A stretch of 64,000 nucleotides of DNA from Reticulitermes lucifugus (GCA_026260175.1 JAKCWW010000158.1:7147-71146), one strand, 5' to 3'; shown: positions 37,301 to 49,472, counted from the stretch's first letter. Notes: generated by a model not told the origin, from the letters alone. Numbers and translations: made by a program.

Positions 37301-39433
37301 TTTTACATGTTAACTTACTTTCTTAGCGATCCTCTTATAATGTGCAGCTGTTTAAATATTTTAGGTTATTAGAGTTGAATGAAGTTACGCAATAATCATG
37401 TCAACTAAACTTGGGGTGTATGTTGGGTTTGCAGATTATATCATGAACTATCAGCTGAAGTCGAGGAAGTGAATAATAACGCATCTTGTACAGCTGCATT
37501 CTGTTCCGTAATTGAATCATGCACTGCATACCAAACAGATATAGGAGGTATTGTCTTCATAAGTTATTTCATCACTCATAAATATGGCTGAGATTTTATT
37601 TTGAAATGTCGAACACAAAGTTTTATTTTTTAAGAAAACGCACACATTTCTTTGTAATAACAAATTTCATCATAAAATACCTAACCACAACAGTACAACT
37701 ATAAATCGTATTATGCGAAATATAAAACTTTTTAGGGTACTTGGCGCGTAATAAAAAGAAAACTCAAACCTAATACCCTGTGTTTTTATTGCTGCCATCT
37801 TATATTTTCATTCGTAACTACTAACAGATCTACAATGTCTCATTAGCAATTCACAACTGACGTATATAATGACAATTGTCGGAGGTTTATGACATCTTCT
37901 GGTCCTCTTCATGATTATTAACAACACTAACAATAATGACAGAATAGGAATTCTTAGTTCTGTATACAGGGCTCTGTATAGTGTAAGTCCTTTAAAATAT
38001 ATAAGTCAAAACTTTTATGCAATATGCATATGTCCTAAGACCTTTACCTATGAGATACTCTTTACCGTCGAAAAGTGTAACATGCTTCTCAGCACTGTTG
38101 TTGGTCACGATGACGAGCTCAGTGTAGTTGTACTCAAGACACGTAGTGCAAAGCAGGGCTCAGGTGTTACCAAATGATCATGGAAGGCAAACACACACAC
38201 ACACACACGCATGCACGCACGACGAATACTGTAAGATTATGTGAATCCCAGGTACCTGTAATGGTCGAGCTGATTCTGATGCACGGAAAATGACAAGACC
38301 TTATTCTGGCCAGTGTCATACAGGACCTAATGTCTTTTGACGATAGCAGCAGCGTTTCCGTAAGGCATGATATGTAAACCTAGGCAGTTGTGCATACAAG
38401 TCGCTCACGGAGTGTACGGGCCCCAGCCAATGCTAATGCCATAATTGCAGCTGCGGAACGAAATAAGCGGAGACACGCGATATCCCACGAGAAATAAGGC
38501 TATTCCAAGCGAAGTTTCTCGAAGTACGTGTTCACTATCAGTTCGATCTGTAGCAGTTCTCGTATTACGTATGTCTTTCTACAGATGATCGTCGTCTACA
38601 CTTGTTGGACGTGTAACTACGAGACACCACGTGAAATTGACGTGTATCTCGAAACCTATACGTCTGCGGACATAAGTTTTATAATAACATTTTCGACTTA
38701 CTTTTTAAAAATAAGTCGCACTATTCAGAGGTTTTTCACGACTTTATTTACATTCTGTATGTACATGGATGAACTCTTATCTGTAGACATTATTTAATAT
38801 GGGTTTAAATCACAGTGTGGCTGTGCACACTTAAATACTCGGTTTAATGGATGCATCTGTTAATTAGCGTCGCTGTATCAGTTGCAAATATTATCTTGTG
38901 TAGAATAAAATCAGTGTAAAATGTATGCAATAAGGTATGAGTTCTTATTGTAACGAGGGTAGGCATTACTTGGCATTCGAGCAGATAATACTGTGAAGTT
39001 CAGTGTAAAGTAATCTCCTTTGACTCTAATATCCACATTTAACACTACATACTGACTGAAACTTCTGTTCTTTACGGGCGTTTCAGAATATGCCAAGATA
39101 AGGCATGAATGTAAGGCACGAGCGCTTCTTTCCGCATCCATTGCAATTATTCACTACTATCATTTGACGCTAAGTAGCCTGGCCCACTCTGTCGGTAAAT
39201 AAATAAGTAAATAAATAAATAAATAAGATGGTTCCTAGTTTTGAAATATTTGATGTGAGTTGTTTGTATTTTCATTGTCTTCTTTCTGCACAGATTTATT
39301 TGTGACGAAACACGAACATAAGTAGTCTGTGTTGTTTGCTCGCGGAGAAGATGTCTGTTGCGAAATTCGATGTCGGATATGTACGGTGATCCCTGTAGCT
39401 TATTCTGGTAATATTGATTTAAAACCTGACCTA
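37301..39433. other. Unassigned interval
   Basis: No gene recognised. A (CA)n run lies at 38190-38212 and an AAAT-type run near 39197-39228. The 117-codon minus frame at 39147-39500 passes through that run and LINE-A and has no recognisable domain. Confidence 0.45.
38190..38212. repeat. (CA)n microsatellite
   Basis: About eleven dinucleotide units, continuing into an impure gcatgcacgcac stretch. Confidence 0.95.
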
Positions 39434-39525
39434 CTTTATGGAGCAGAGTCCTTATTGAGAATATAATAGGCATTCTGCTGGTCAAGGAATTGCTTGACAT
39501 CTATACAACCCAAAGATTTATTTTA
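39434..39525 (-). mobile_element. LINE-A 3' end fragment
   Basis: ttatggagcagagtccttat and ctgctggtcaaggaattgct match the LINE-A terminal segment at 62920-62975. Confidence 0.7.
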
Positions 39526-39611
39526 GCGTCATAAAAGTCACCCACCGCCAATTAGATTGATGTATTTCATAATAACATTTTAAATACATAATCAGGAGGC
39601 ATCCTATCTCA

Positions 39612-39857
39612 AGTGGCCGCGCGGTCTAAGGCGCGGGTCTGCAGACGCTTGGTTGCTGAGATTGTGGGTTCGAATCCCGTCAGGGGCTTGGACGTCTGTC
39701 TCTTGTGAGTGTTGTGTGTTATCAGGTAGAGGTTTCTGCGTCGGGCTGATCACTCGTCGAGAGGACTCCTACCGAGTGTGGTACCTGATTTTGATCGTGC
39801 AGCCTCAATAATGAGGAGGTCTTGGCCCACTAGCGGCTGTTGCTCTGTGGAAAAAAA
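39612..39857 (+). mobile_element. SINE2, complete, with tRNA-like head
   Basis: The head has A box tggccgcgcggtctaaggcg and B box gggttcgaatcccg at tRNA-like spacing. The accompanying acceptor stem does not pair, so this is a SINE head and not a working tRNA. The body runs to gcctcaataatgaggaggtc and ttgctctgtgg, with an A8 tail. The 6 bp atctca at 39606-39611 recurs at 39858-39863 as a likely short target duplication. The sharp boxes and intact tail suggest a fairly recent copy. Confidence 0.88.
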
Positions 39858-39863
39858 ATCTCA

Positions 39864-42160
39864 GAGTCAACCATTTGAATCTCGCCAGGACTAGTGACGT
39901 GGATTCTATTATTCTTTCTCAATCTCTCCAAGTAGGCCCATCTGCAAGAGTATACACCATTAACGCCACAGTCGTTTCCTTTAAAACCCTTTCCAATTCA
40001 TCATTTATAGTAATTCCGCCATCAACGCTATTTAATCTGATTACGTACTTATAGCGTCGTGAAAGTGAACCATAATAAGTGTCCTCATTCTGTTCTAACC
40101 GAGTTGAAAGAATTCACACTCATTTCTTTAAGGCATATTTTCAAGTTACTTTATCACACCTTTGATTTCCGAAGTGACACTGCTGATCAGTTTTATGACT
40201 AAGATGTCTGCATTTTTTTATTTCCCATTATTGTGTTACATATCTGAGCATCTTGCCATCCTAGTGACTCAAATGCGAATATTTTGCATATTAAAGACAC
40301 CAATCTTTTGCCATCCCTCTCCTTGAATGGCTACATTGTACGTTTATCTATTGCTACGTTGTGATTCAGCAGTGAGCGTTCTTTCTCAACCCTGAGTCCA
40401 ATATCGGAGAGACGTTACTTCGTCAGTGGCTGGTCGTTTATGGAATTGCTGCCAGCTCAGTATTGGATTTTCGTTAGTATGTGACATTGCTTTTCGAGAC
40501 TTGAATCCACAAAAAGTATCTGATGAAAGGAGCCCTAAGACGAATGACGGCACCCCATTGCAAAGTTAATGTCTGCTGCGATATGAAAATGTACCGAATT
40601 TATTAAACGCATCGAAACACAGATGTGACTCTTGAGGTTCGCTTTTCAGTTTTATTTGTCTCGATGTGCTCACATTTCTCTCTTGTTTTCTATTTCATTT
40701 CATGTGTACTTTATCAGTGGCACTCGCGTTCCACCTTCTGTACGTCCTCAACCCTCCTCCCCCCACGCCTCCGACAAGAAGTTCTGTAAAGTAAACCTTC
40801 TGACGGCCACTTGTCCCCACTCTATTTTGCTCCATTTATTGTCCATATATATCTTCAACTTGTTTTTAGGCATTTTTATTTTTATTTACGTTTTTACTCT
40901 GTTGCCATATCTCTTCCTCTTATGCTTCATGATTTCCCGTTTTACTTCACACAAACTGAGCCCGTGAATTCTATTAGACGACTTACAACTCCTATGCCAA
41001 TTCTTTCTTCCCTGTATCAATACAGTTTATCTAGGTGACTAGCTAATCTAACCTGAAGATTGAGGCATGGCATCTCCTCACTGAAGACCCTGTTCTTGAA
41101 AATAATGCAGTTTATATTCTAAAGCCATCATGATGTTACCACTCCAGAATAGGAATATTTTTACTATACGCCCCTTAAACGTTTAAAGCCTAGTGGTTAG
41201 TAAATGTACCGTCAGGATTGACACTATAAACTCTACATTTTGTCCACATGTATTTATTTTTACATATTATTTTCTTTATAAACAGCGCTTGTTTCCATGT
41301 ACACCATTCACCGAATTATCTTTCTAATGGACGCACACTGGTTTCTCTGTGAGGCACAACCTTAATCTATATATATATATATAATATAGGTACATTTTAA
41401 TCTGTATATTTCGTGCGAAGCTTATGACTCCGTCATGAATCTCCGCCATTACATTTCATATTTGAAATTACTGAACTAACCCCGTGGTAGCAAAGTTGTT
41501 ATTCAGAAGCTGGTAGGCGCCCAGCTAATTTCACACTGGATCTGCCAAGATGCCCAACGTAACAGGATTTATTATTCATCCTGTTACCTCACGAAGGAAA
41601 CAATCCACTTTCCGAAACACTGGAACAAAAGAAATAGGAGGATAAATAATGTACAAAATATAATTCTAACTGATCAAAACTTCAGAATCGCCTTATAAAT
41701 TCTCACCTTTTATGGAATCTTAGCAGTTTATTAGCTTGATCACTAAAAGTCAGAAATTTTAACCCACTTCACCCTCTCAAATCGAACATCCTTAAGATCC
41801 CTTTAGATAATTACCACTCGACATTATATAATCTTTGCAGTTGACACTGCATTGTTTTATTTGAATTTTAATGTCTTTCGAATCTTGCTCCTACTTATGA
41901 AAGTCATTAATATTTTTTATCCTGATTTGGGGTGAGAGCACTGTGTATATAGAGTCTGTGTTTCCTACGTTCTGGAGTTTCTTACTGTCCCCGTTTTCAA
42001 GGAAAACAATTCGCATCAACTAGGCAGTATTACCCAAACGCAGGACTCTTATCAGCACTGAACCTCTGTGAAATTCTGAAATCAAATGCATATTTACTTA
42101 GGTTAATGGAACTCCCGATGGGTCGGCAACGTCTCTGACATGTCTGCGAGGCGAGTTGTC
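39864..42160. other. Unassigned interval
   Basis: No gene recognised. The 111-codon plus frame at 40632-40967 is hydrophobic and pyrimidine-rich with no family signature. A short AT run lies near 41370. Confidence 0.42.
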
Positions 42161-42162
42161 TA

Positions 42163-42447
42163 AACAGGGTGGGTCATTTAGTAGCTACTCTCTAAACCAC
42201 TTTGCTTACAAACGTACCCAAACAGGGTGAGTCATGTAGTAACTACTTTCTGACTATGATTGTACTTCTGCACATTGTCAATAAACGTATCTGGACAGGA
42301 TGAGTCATTTAGTAGATATTCTCTATGATGGTACTTCACCACCTTACCTACAAATGTATCTGACCATGATGAGTTATTTAGTAGCTACTCTATGGCTGTG
42401 TACAGAAGGCTGATGGTACTTCCCCACCTCACCTAAAAGCGTATAGG
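42163..42447. repeat. Tandem repeat, four diverged units of 58-72 bp
   Basis: Units start near 42163, 42221, 42293 and 42361 with an acaggrtgrgtcatttagta-like opening, followed by gctactctct and a variable spacer. Spacing of 58, 72 and 68 bp shows indels within the spacers. The unit is not seen elsewhere in the window. Confidence 0.88.
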
Positions 42448-42469
42448 ATTATTACGATTTTTTCATTTT

Positions 42470-42780
42470 TGTAAATTACTTTTCCTTCATTCCTTCTTCT
42501 CAAGCTTTCCCTTCTCATTCTACCACTTAGTTTTCTTCGTTTTCTTTTCAAACCATTCCTTTTCATCCTATGCCCTTCCTTCTTACTTTCTTATACCGTT
42601 TTCATACCATTATGTGATTCTTCTTTCTTCAGTTATTCAGGTTCTTCTTCCTGTTTTTCTCCCTTGTTGGTTTCTTTCTTTATTTATCCATTCTTTCTTG
42701 TTCAATTGTGTTTTGCTTCTTACGGCATTTATTCCTCTTTTCTGCTTTCTTTACACCTTTATTCCTTTACTTCTGTCTTA
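42470..42780. repeat. Pyrimidine-rich low-complexity tract
   Basis: About 310 bp dominated by TTC, TTTC and TCTT words on the plus strand, with only scattered purines. Confidence 0.85.
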
Positions 42781-44222
42781 ATGTTGTTTGCAGAACGCAG
42801 CTTAGAGATCGTATAGACTCGCCGCTTTCCAAAGTACTTTGTTCTCGTATCTTGTGTTTCTGAAACATCGTCAGTGCAAACTCCAATTCCCTTTGCTATT
42901 CACTGTTTCAGTCTTTGCTTCGTCTATATCTTTGACGTGGAACTTTGAGGTGACTATGAGAACAAAAGTTTATATGTAAAATGTAATTCCCTTACCCCTA
43001 GCTTTAATGTGTAACTTAATTAATGTTCCTAGACTATAGGAACGCCTACTAAATATCTCATTAACACAACTTCCAGTAATTAAAATATCTGTATGCATTA
43101 CCGCATTTAAACACGAGTCGGGGGTAGATGATACACTTCAGCAAATCGTCGACTTCCTCTCCGAATTTCCTCAACAACAATCCAACAACTCTACAAACAT
43201 TAGTGACGTCGTGAAGGCAGAAAAATTATAACAGGCTATTTTTCTAAAGGGCGAATGACTGCTAAAATTCAATAAACAATGGGCTGCAAGTGTCTGACCC
43301 GAGAGGAGTATGTTGCATATTACACTATACGAATTTTATCTGTGTTGCCTTCAAAATTTCTTCAAACCATGCATATTTCTAGCGTTTTTTATATGACTTT
43401 CAGATATTTTGAGTATTTTCAAGACTTGTTTCTCATTCACTCAAAAGTGCATCATTACAGTCTCGTCATTTTTGTCTCAATGATTGGTTCATTTTATTAA
43501 CATTCTCGATTTGGTCCGGCGCAGGGGAATTGTCGATGTGACCGTCTGTGGACTTGGCCCTTCTTGATGCCCTCAATTATGGTTACCCGTAACAAGGTCG
43601 TCACACACTCTACCTGTCAAGTATTTTAGCGTGGATGGGAACAAAAAATAGTGTTTGAATGAACGTTGTGTGTAGAGGCTCCGCTGTTAGATAAATGCTT
43701 TAGATATGATTACTGGCTTTTATTGTTGTAGTTTAATTTGTATCTATCATTAACTGCTTTCTGGTAATTAAAATGACTGTATTGGAGGGTTGTATTGCAC
43801 GTAAGGACAAATGACACTGAAGATATATTGCCATAAACATCATATTCGGCAGGTTTTACTGCCTTCCGACTTTCGTTACAAGGCGCGTGATAAACATGCA
43901 ATGTGATTTCTGTTTGTTCCTGTTTGATATCAAGTGATATTACTTTCAGCGATTTCCGCATTACCCAGAGGACTGTATTTTGAATTATCTGTAGCACAAT
44001 GATCTGTGTCTCTCCGGCATATCCCTGGGCAGGAGAGGAATACCTCAGTATTCACATGAGGAGTGGATTCATAAATACTTAACGCAGGAATATGATTGCT
44101 GGAATATGTGTTTAATGCAGCGTACAGTTTCCTTAGACTGCTGTGTGCTTTACTTAAAATAGGGCGATGTGAGCCTTGTGTTTTAGTTTCGTTGCTGATA
44201 TCCGCCATATACATTTTGTTTA
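42781..44222. other. Unassigned interval
   Basis: No gene recognised. Two overlapping minus frames of about 95 codons (43710-43997 and 43930-44214) lack any motif that I know. Confidence 0.42.
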
Positions 44223-44437
44223 ATGCGCGATTTCAGGTTTCCGCCGCGGTGTTAATGAGGGCTTTGCTCGTCTGAAATGTTAAGCAGTATTGATTGGTGT
44301 TACGTTACCGACATTTCGGGACAGCCTGTCTGTCCTATCTTCAAGGGTCGAGCTTGATGTTGGGACCGATAGGCTGTCCCGAAACGTCGGTACAGATCAA
44401 TGCTGCGTAAAATCCCAGAAGAGCAAAGACCTAATGT
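44223..44437. mobile_element. FB1 foldback element, copy 4 (core in both arms)
   Basis: The left part has gcgatttcaggtttccgccg, an outer block found on the right side of copies 2 and 3. Then come the arms: gttaccgacatttcgggaca with gcctgt on the left, paired with cgataggctgtcccgaaacg followed by tcggtac on the right. Each arm therefore carries the hairpin and CGAAAYGTCGGTAAC core, in opposite orientation. The right arm ends gaagagcaaagacct. The 67-codon frame over it is incidental. Confidence 0.88.
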
Positions 44438-45064
44438 TTTTTTTCATTTTATGTGTTTTTGAAAATTATACTGAACAAATTTTGCAGTGGTAGTCTCAAA
44501 ACACTGTACAGTAACAGAGCACGTGTTAATGCTAATATTAATTCCTTGTTACTGGTTGAGAATTCTGAGCAAGGTACTGCAACATTGCTTCCCGCAACTG
44601 CTATACCCCATCCGCCTGATTAGCATAGATGTAGACACCTACGTTACTCTCATTTTCGGTGGATAGAATATAAATACTAAAAGAATTTTCGAGTAAACTA
44701 ACCTGGAGGAATTAAAAGACAATTATGAATTATAATGTGCTGCCAGTTGTGTAATGCGAGATTTTCTCTTAAATATAGAGTTCATGGTTTGCCATGTAGC
44801 CAAACATCATCATACTATCGTGGTTCCATATGTTATTAAAGGCCCTTCGATATCGACGAATATACATTTCGTACAAATAATACTAAAAAAATTCAGATCC
44901 CACGTCATCTTGCACACAGTGATCCTCGTTACAGATATCTGTTTAATTCTGCTTATGGCTCTAAATCCCTGTGTATCCTTGGAATCAAAACGAGCACACA
45001 AATACGCCGTGGCCACATTGGAGACTTTTAGGCGGTTCTCGATCCTGCGAAGTGCCAATAAAAG
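44438..45064. other. Unassigned DNA
   Basis: Contains part of a 119-codon plus frame (44754-45113) with an antisense frame of similar length. No family match is known to me, and part of it overlaps the E-like segment that follows. Confidence 0.4.
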
Positions 45065-45245
45065 AGATTCTTCCTTCCGTCTGTCTGTCTTTATGCATAT
45101 ATCAATTGGATAACGCTGAAGGGGTTCACATAAAATACGAAATAGGGAAATTTTACGACAAATTGTCGAGCCATTTCATTTCTGGTTAAAATCGAACACC
45201 GTAATGTACACTTTACGTGAAGGCACATACGCATTCCTACGGGCG
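45065..45245 (+). mobile_element. Repeat E fragment, strongly diverged
   Basis: ttccttccgtctgtctgtct and cactttacgtgaaggcacat, followed by acgcattcctac, line up in order with E landmarks at 26780 and 26910. The rest is eroded. Confidence 0.45.
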
Positions 45246-46957
45246 TATCAATAGTCCATTGACCACCCGTCATCCCATGCGAAAAACAAGAGGGAGTATT
45301 TCATAGGCCTTCCATCATCCCACACAAGTCTTGATTGAGTAAAGGGTGCCCTGAAAATAAGTTTCACTTATTCTTATTGTAACCGTACGGACAGGGTTCG
45401 AGTTTGAGAGAACTAGGTTATGTAAATTAATTTAGAGAAGTTATATTTTGTTGTGGATAAATAAGATGAACCGAACCATATGTAATGTTTAGAGAGAAGG
45501 TATGTGACTAGCAGCCAGTGACCGGACAAGAAATGGGGGGAAAAAGGACTTTTGGAAACTACAAGAGACATGTAACTCGACAACTTGACAGGTCGCGCAG
45601 CCATAACTCGTGGTGTAGGAGCTTGGAGACTGCAGTCGTTGTGTTTGAAGTAGCCTATGAGGAGTTCTTAAAATAATTTTCACCAACAGAAAAATTCGTA
45701 GGGTTTTCGAACTTAAGACACGTACGGGAAACCGACGAACGCAGCTCTCTCTCGTTTCATCCGGCAGCCAGGGAGGATGCGAAATTTGCATCTTCGAAAC
45801 AAATATTATGTAACGTAATCAAAATTAAAATTTATTGTGTTTTGGGTACCGAAATAAGACTACAGTGAAGTGTAGTGTTGTCAAAATTACTTATAAGTAA
45901 ATTGTTACTGTGATTGCAACATTTAACACCATTATAAGAGTATTTGTTTGCATGTGTCGATCAAACCTGGTTATACACGAAGGCGGTTGGCCAGGTGATA
46001 AGCTATCTCACTGCCGCGAGACAGTCAGTAAACCCAAGTGTAATGAATAACAATTTTTATTAAATTAAACAATTATAAACTTTATCCTTTCGAATAATTA
46101 TTCAAACAAAAATCAAAGGACTACGCACAAATGCCTCTGGATACATAACACGTAGATTCCCTCGAGTGGAGGTCATGAGTCTACCGACCACAGCTATTAC
46201 GGGACGTGGTCGGTCTACCAGAGAAAAAAGAAGATAATAACAAGAGGTAGGTCTGTTATATTACAATAGATTGCTCGATTAATTTCACGGCTCTGAAGCT
46301 CACTACTTGCTCTTCTTACACACCGTTGTCTTCTCCGTATTCTAGCAACAGCGCTAAAATCGAATTAACTGATTAATAAATCTGTTTCTATGAAACATAT
46401 GAAAATCTTGAACTGTGCAATGTGTAAATAAGTGGGCAGACGCATTTAAAAATACTCCCGAAATTTAATGGTCTTTGGTTGAAATTGTCAAATATTATCA
46501 TGATTTGCAAATAGAGTAGACCAAAGCATAAAATAATGCATATTCCAGCCAGCGAACGTGTAAATGCTTAGGTGTGTAAGAGAAGTTACGTCCTGTCTAC
46601 TGTACGTATACGTCGTGCAAAAATGCGGCAGTACATTACAGGTAGGGAAAATAAGCATTATTATTTCTGAGGACTGAGCTTACATGTTTGATAAAAACCC
46701 CAGCAAAGGCACAAGTGACATTTCTCCAGTACCTGAGGTGAGGGGAGCATACGACATTTTTCAGTAATTTTAATATATGGTAGTACCATTTTCTAAAACA
46801 ACTACATGGCCAGTAACTAAGGATGGCAAGCGGAAAATCGTGTATTTGTACCGGATCCTCCGATGAGTTAGGCCTGAGTTCAAAGTGCACTTCTAAGTCT
46901 GTTATATTAAGGGATTTGTTTTTGTAGAGTGGGTTATAATGAAATTAAATTTTATCT
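45246..46957. other. Unassigned interval
   Basis: No gene or repeat recognised; open frames are at most 100 codons. Confidence 0.42.
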
Positions 46958-47110
46958 TTGACATCCCGTTGTGTTCTATATATTACAAAAAATTATCAAT
47001 TACCAACCACACAACTAATTTAATATGTTATACACATGTGCGGCTACACGTTTCGACCACTCAGTGGTCATCTTCAGGCCAGCAAAATACATAATTTACG
47101 TAAATAAATT
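46958..47110 (-). mobile_element. F2 repeat, copy 1, with hammerhead-like hairpin
   Basis: It is shared with 60574-60715. The forward strand starts tttgacatcccgttgtgtt and ends near the hairpin. On the minus strand the core reads ctgaagatgaccactgagtg followed by gtcgaaacgtg (47048-47078): GACCACT pairs with AGTGGTC, with CTGAAGA before and GAAAC after. This looks like the catalytic frame of a hammerhead ribozyme with stem II closed. Hammerheads are known in Penelope-like retroelements. The base at the expected cleavage position is not convincing, so function is unproven. Confidence 0.55.
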
Positions 47111-47464
47111 TAACTAAATGAGTGAATTCTTGGCTGTGAAATTTTGGCATGTTAATTAAGGTCTGTTAAAATCGCAGTTACTTTGCCTCAGATTAGACGA
47201 CAAAATTATTATGTTTGTTGAATTCGAATTTAAGACGTGGTTTATACTGAAATATTGTCATTGTGTTCGTGTAAAAGGTGAAAGAGTTCATAGGTTAGAA
47301 TTCGGGCGTAGCCGGACACACCTCGCCTAGGGAGGGATGTGGAGTTGAGTTTATTAATTTACGATTAATTTAACGATTCTGTTCGAATTTCTTGTTATAG
47401 ACAGTCACATTTTATGAGATTAGTGAATAATGGATTAGAATGGGTGTTTAATAAAGTGGCGTCT
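47111..47464. other. Unassigned DNA
   Basis: Nothing recognised. Confidence 0.45.
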
Positions 47465-47640
47465 ACCACTTGACATAATACCCCAGGGATTTTCATGAAG
47501 GCACTAAGGGAAATCTCACAGTACTTCCTTCAGGTTGGTCTATTTCGAGATCGAGATTTGAACCATGACCAAGGGATCTACAGACTGCTAAGCAGATGCG
47601 CTGACCACTTAACCGTGACATTCGTTCCTTTTGGTTCCAC
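47465..47640 (-). mobile_element. SINE4 (tRNA-derived), single copy
   Basis: The reverse complement has an A-box-like segment, cacggttaagtggtcagcgc, and a B-box-like ggttcaaatctcg about 40 bp on. A unique body follows, ending agtgccttcatgaaaatccc. It differs from SINE1 to SINE3. It is the only copy in the window, so it is less sure. Confidence 0.6.
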
Positions 47641-47789
47641 AGAGGGGTTTTTTATGTTGAATTTCCTTTATTAATTGTGTTCTGGAACTATATTAGGGAC
47701 ACCTGTGTGTTATCTTCATGAATTCATAATATTTTTATATCTTTCTTTCTTTCGAACGTGCACGTAATTTTTATTTCTGTGCATAATAA

Positions 47790-48055
47790 AACACCACGCC
47801 ATGAAAATATATGCATGAGTGGAAGTACAGCTCCACGATTTCTTAACGGCACTAGATTAAGGACACTGCTTACCTTCGTACACCGGCCGTTTTACCCTAT
47901 TGAATTGTCGCTGGCGTCTGCTGGATGCCAAGTTGTTTGGGCTTCAGGACTGGTTAGAAGGATGTAGAGAAGAAATTTGTCCTCGCCCGGAATCGAACCC
48001 CAATTCTCCGATTGCCTGTCCCATTGTCTTGTCACTATATTAGCTAAGCTATAGT
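47790..48055 (-). mobile_element. SINE1 copy j, near full length
   Basis: Forward-strand cccggaatcgaaccccaatt is the B-box complement, and atattagctaagctatag is the head. The body includes acaccggccgttttacccta and, at the SINE 3' end, acgccatgaaaatatatgca. The 69-codon frame (47758-47967) is incidental. Confidence 0.85.
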
Positions 48056-49472
48056 CAAAACTCCTAAAGTGTTTCCTGCTTTCAGTATGCTGCTGACGTA
48101 GTCATATTACGAAGCTAAACGTAATGTTGTCCTTCACATAATATACAGGGCGATTTGATATGGTAGAAGCGGGAACCACCGAGATGATAATTATATCACT
48201 AAGCCTGGAGGTGTGCAGAGAGGAAGGGAAAATGTTCCCGCTTTTTGGCTTCAAGAAGGCAAATATTGACTCTGTAGGAAAGTGGTTCGTTCTAACACTA
48301 TCGAAACACAAACGAAGGCAGCGTAGTATCCGATACGTAATACGTGACTATGCTTCAGCAAGCAAATTGAGACGTAACGTGTTGCAGAACTGATGAAGAA
48401 AAAAATGAATAAACTAATAAATACAGAAGTAAAAGGAACAAAGAGAAAGCGGGTAGAAAAAAGAGACAAATTAAGAAAGGAAAGAAGGGAGTGTAGAAGT
48501 ATCGTATGAATTAATGAGATACAAGAAGACATATGTAAAGAGAGAGAGAGAATGAATACAGGAACAGGGAAAGAAGGGTAAAGAAAAAGTGAAGATATTA
48601 TAAAAATTTGGAGGAAATGTAATGAACCTCGACATGGCGAATGATTTTATTGATAAGGGTTCCGTTTTTCTGGGACATGACACTACGTCATTATGTAATC
48701 AGACGTTTCGACCCAGCATAATGTCATTATCTTTAGGGGTCGCTACAGAGGTTCCACGAACGTTTAAATTACTCACAGCGGTTCCACAGGTATTAGGAGT
48801 TTGAAGACTACTGCTCTACAGGCTGAGTTATGCACAGAAAAAAAGTATTCCAAGGGATAAGCCTGTAATACACGGTGGGTGATTGCAAGATATATCGCGT
48901 GCTTCGACACCAATAAATTCCATTTTACAGACGTAGTGTATTTATGGATTTCGTGTAATTCTTAGATTAAAAAGTGTATATCGCCCTAAAGAGCATAAAC
49001 AGATTCGTTTTTGCGATTGAGAATCAGTTGTGTTTTCTGTGACCTAGGTATTTAATTTTTAGTGTTGATTAGATGAGCTTCAGGAATCAAAGAGTTAACG
49101 GCTAATAGCAGCAGCACCGTCGGCTTGTACGTCTGGAAAAGCCATGTAAGTGCTAATGTTCCGTGAGCAGCTAATCACTGTGTCTGTAACCGTTCAGACC
49201 CCGATCCAACTTCAACTCGTCCGCATCTTTACCGCTTGTCCTCAGCCCTGCAAGTAATGGTCTCGGAGGGAACTATCCATTGTCCCTATTATCCAGTCTG
49301 AAAATATATTCCCCTTCTTCCCTCTCGTCCATCCATTACGTTAGTGGCAATTTATCTTCGTTATTCCAAAACAGCATTGACAATTGGTTAAAGCAATACT
49401 TTACAGAAGATTTAATACTTTAGATGCAATGGCCACTGACAATGGGCTCTGTTTGTAATCTAATACACTTAT
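48056..49472. other. Unassigned interval with a purine-rich tract
   Basis: The stretch 48390-48620 is almost all A and G on the plus strand, including GA repeats near 48538-48552. The pyrimidine-rich antisense frames (48251-48532 and 48471-48683) are low-complexity artefacts. No gene is recognised. Confidence 0.5.

Noticed and set aside
39147-39500. 117-codon minus-strand frame
   Set aside because: It runs through an AAAT simple repeat and a LINE-A fragment; the middle has no domain.
39612-39700. tRNA gene with good A and B boxes
   Set aside because: The acceptor-stem halves do not pair, and the sequence continues into a SINE body with A-tail and direct repeats.
40632-40967. 111-codon hydrophobic frame (possible transmembrane protein)
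   Set aside because: Pyrimidine-rich local composition gives F/L-rich frames here, and there is no family motif or supporting signal.
48251-48683. Hydrophobic F/S/L-rich antisense frames that look like membrane proteins
   Set aside because: Antisense reading of a purine-rich tract, a low-complexity artefact.
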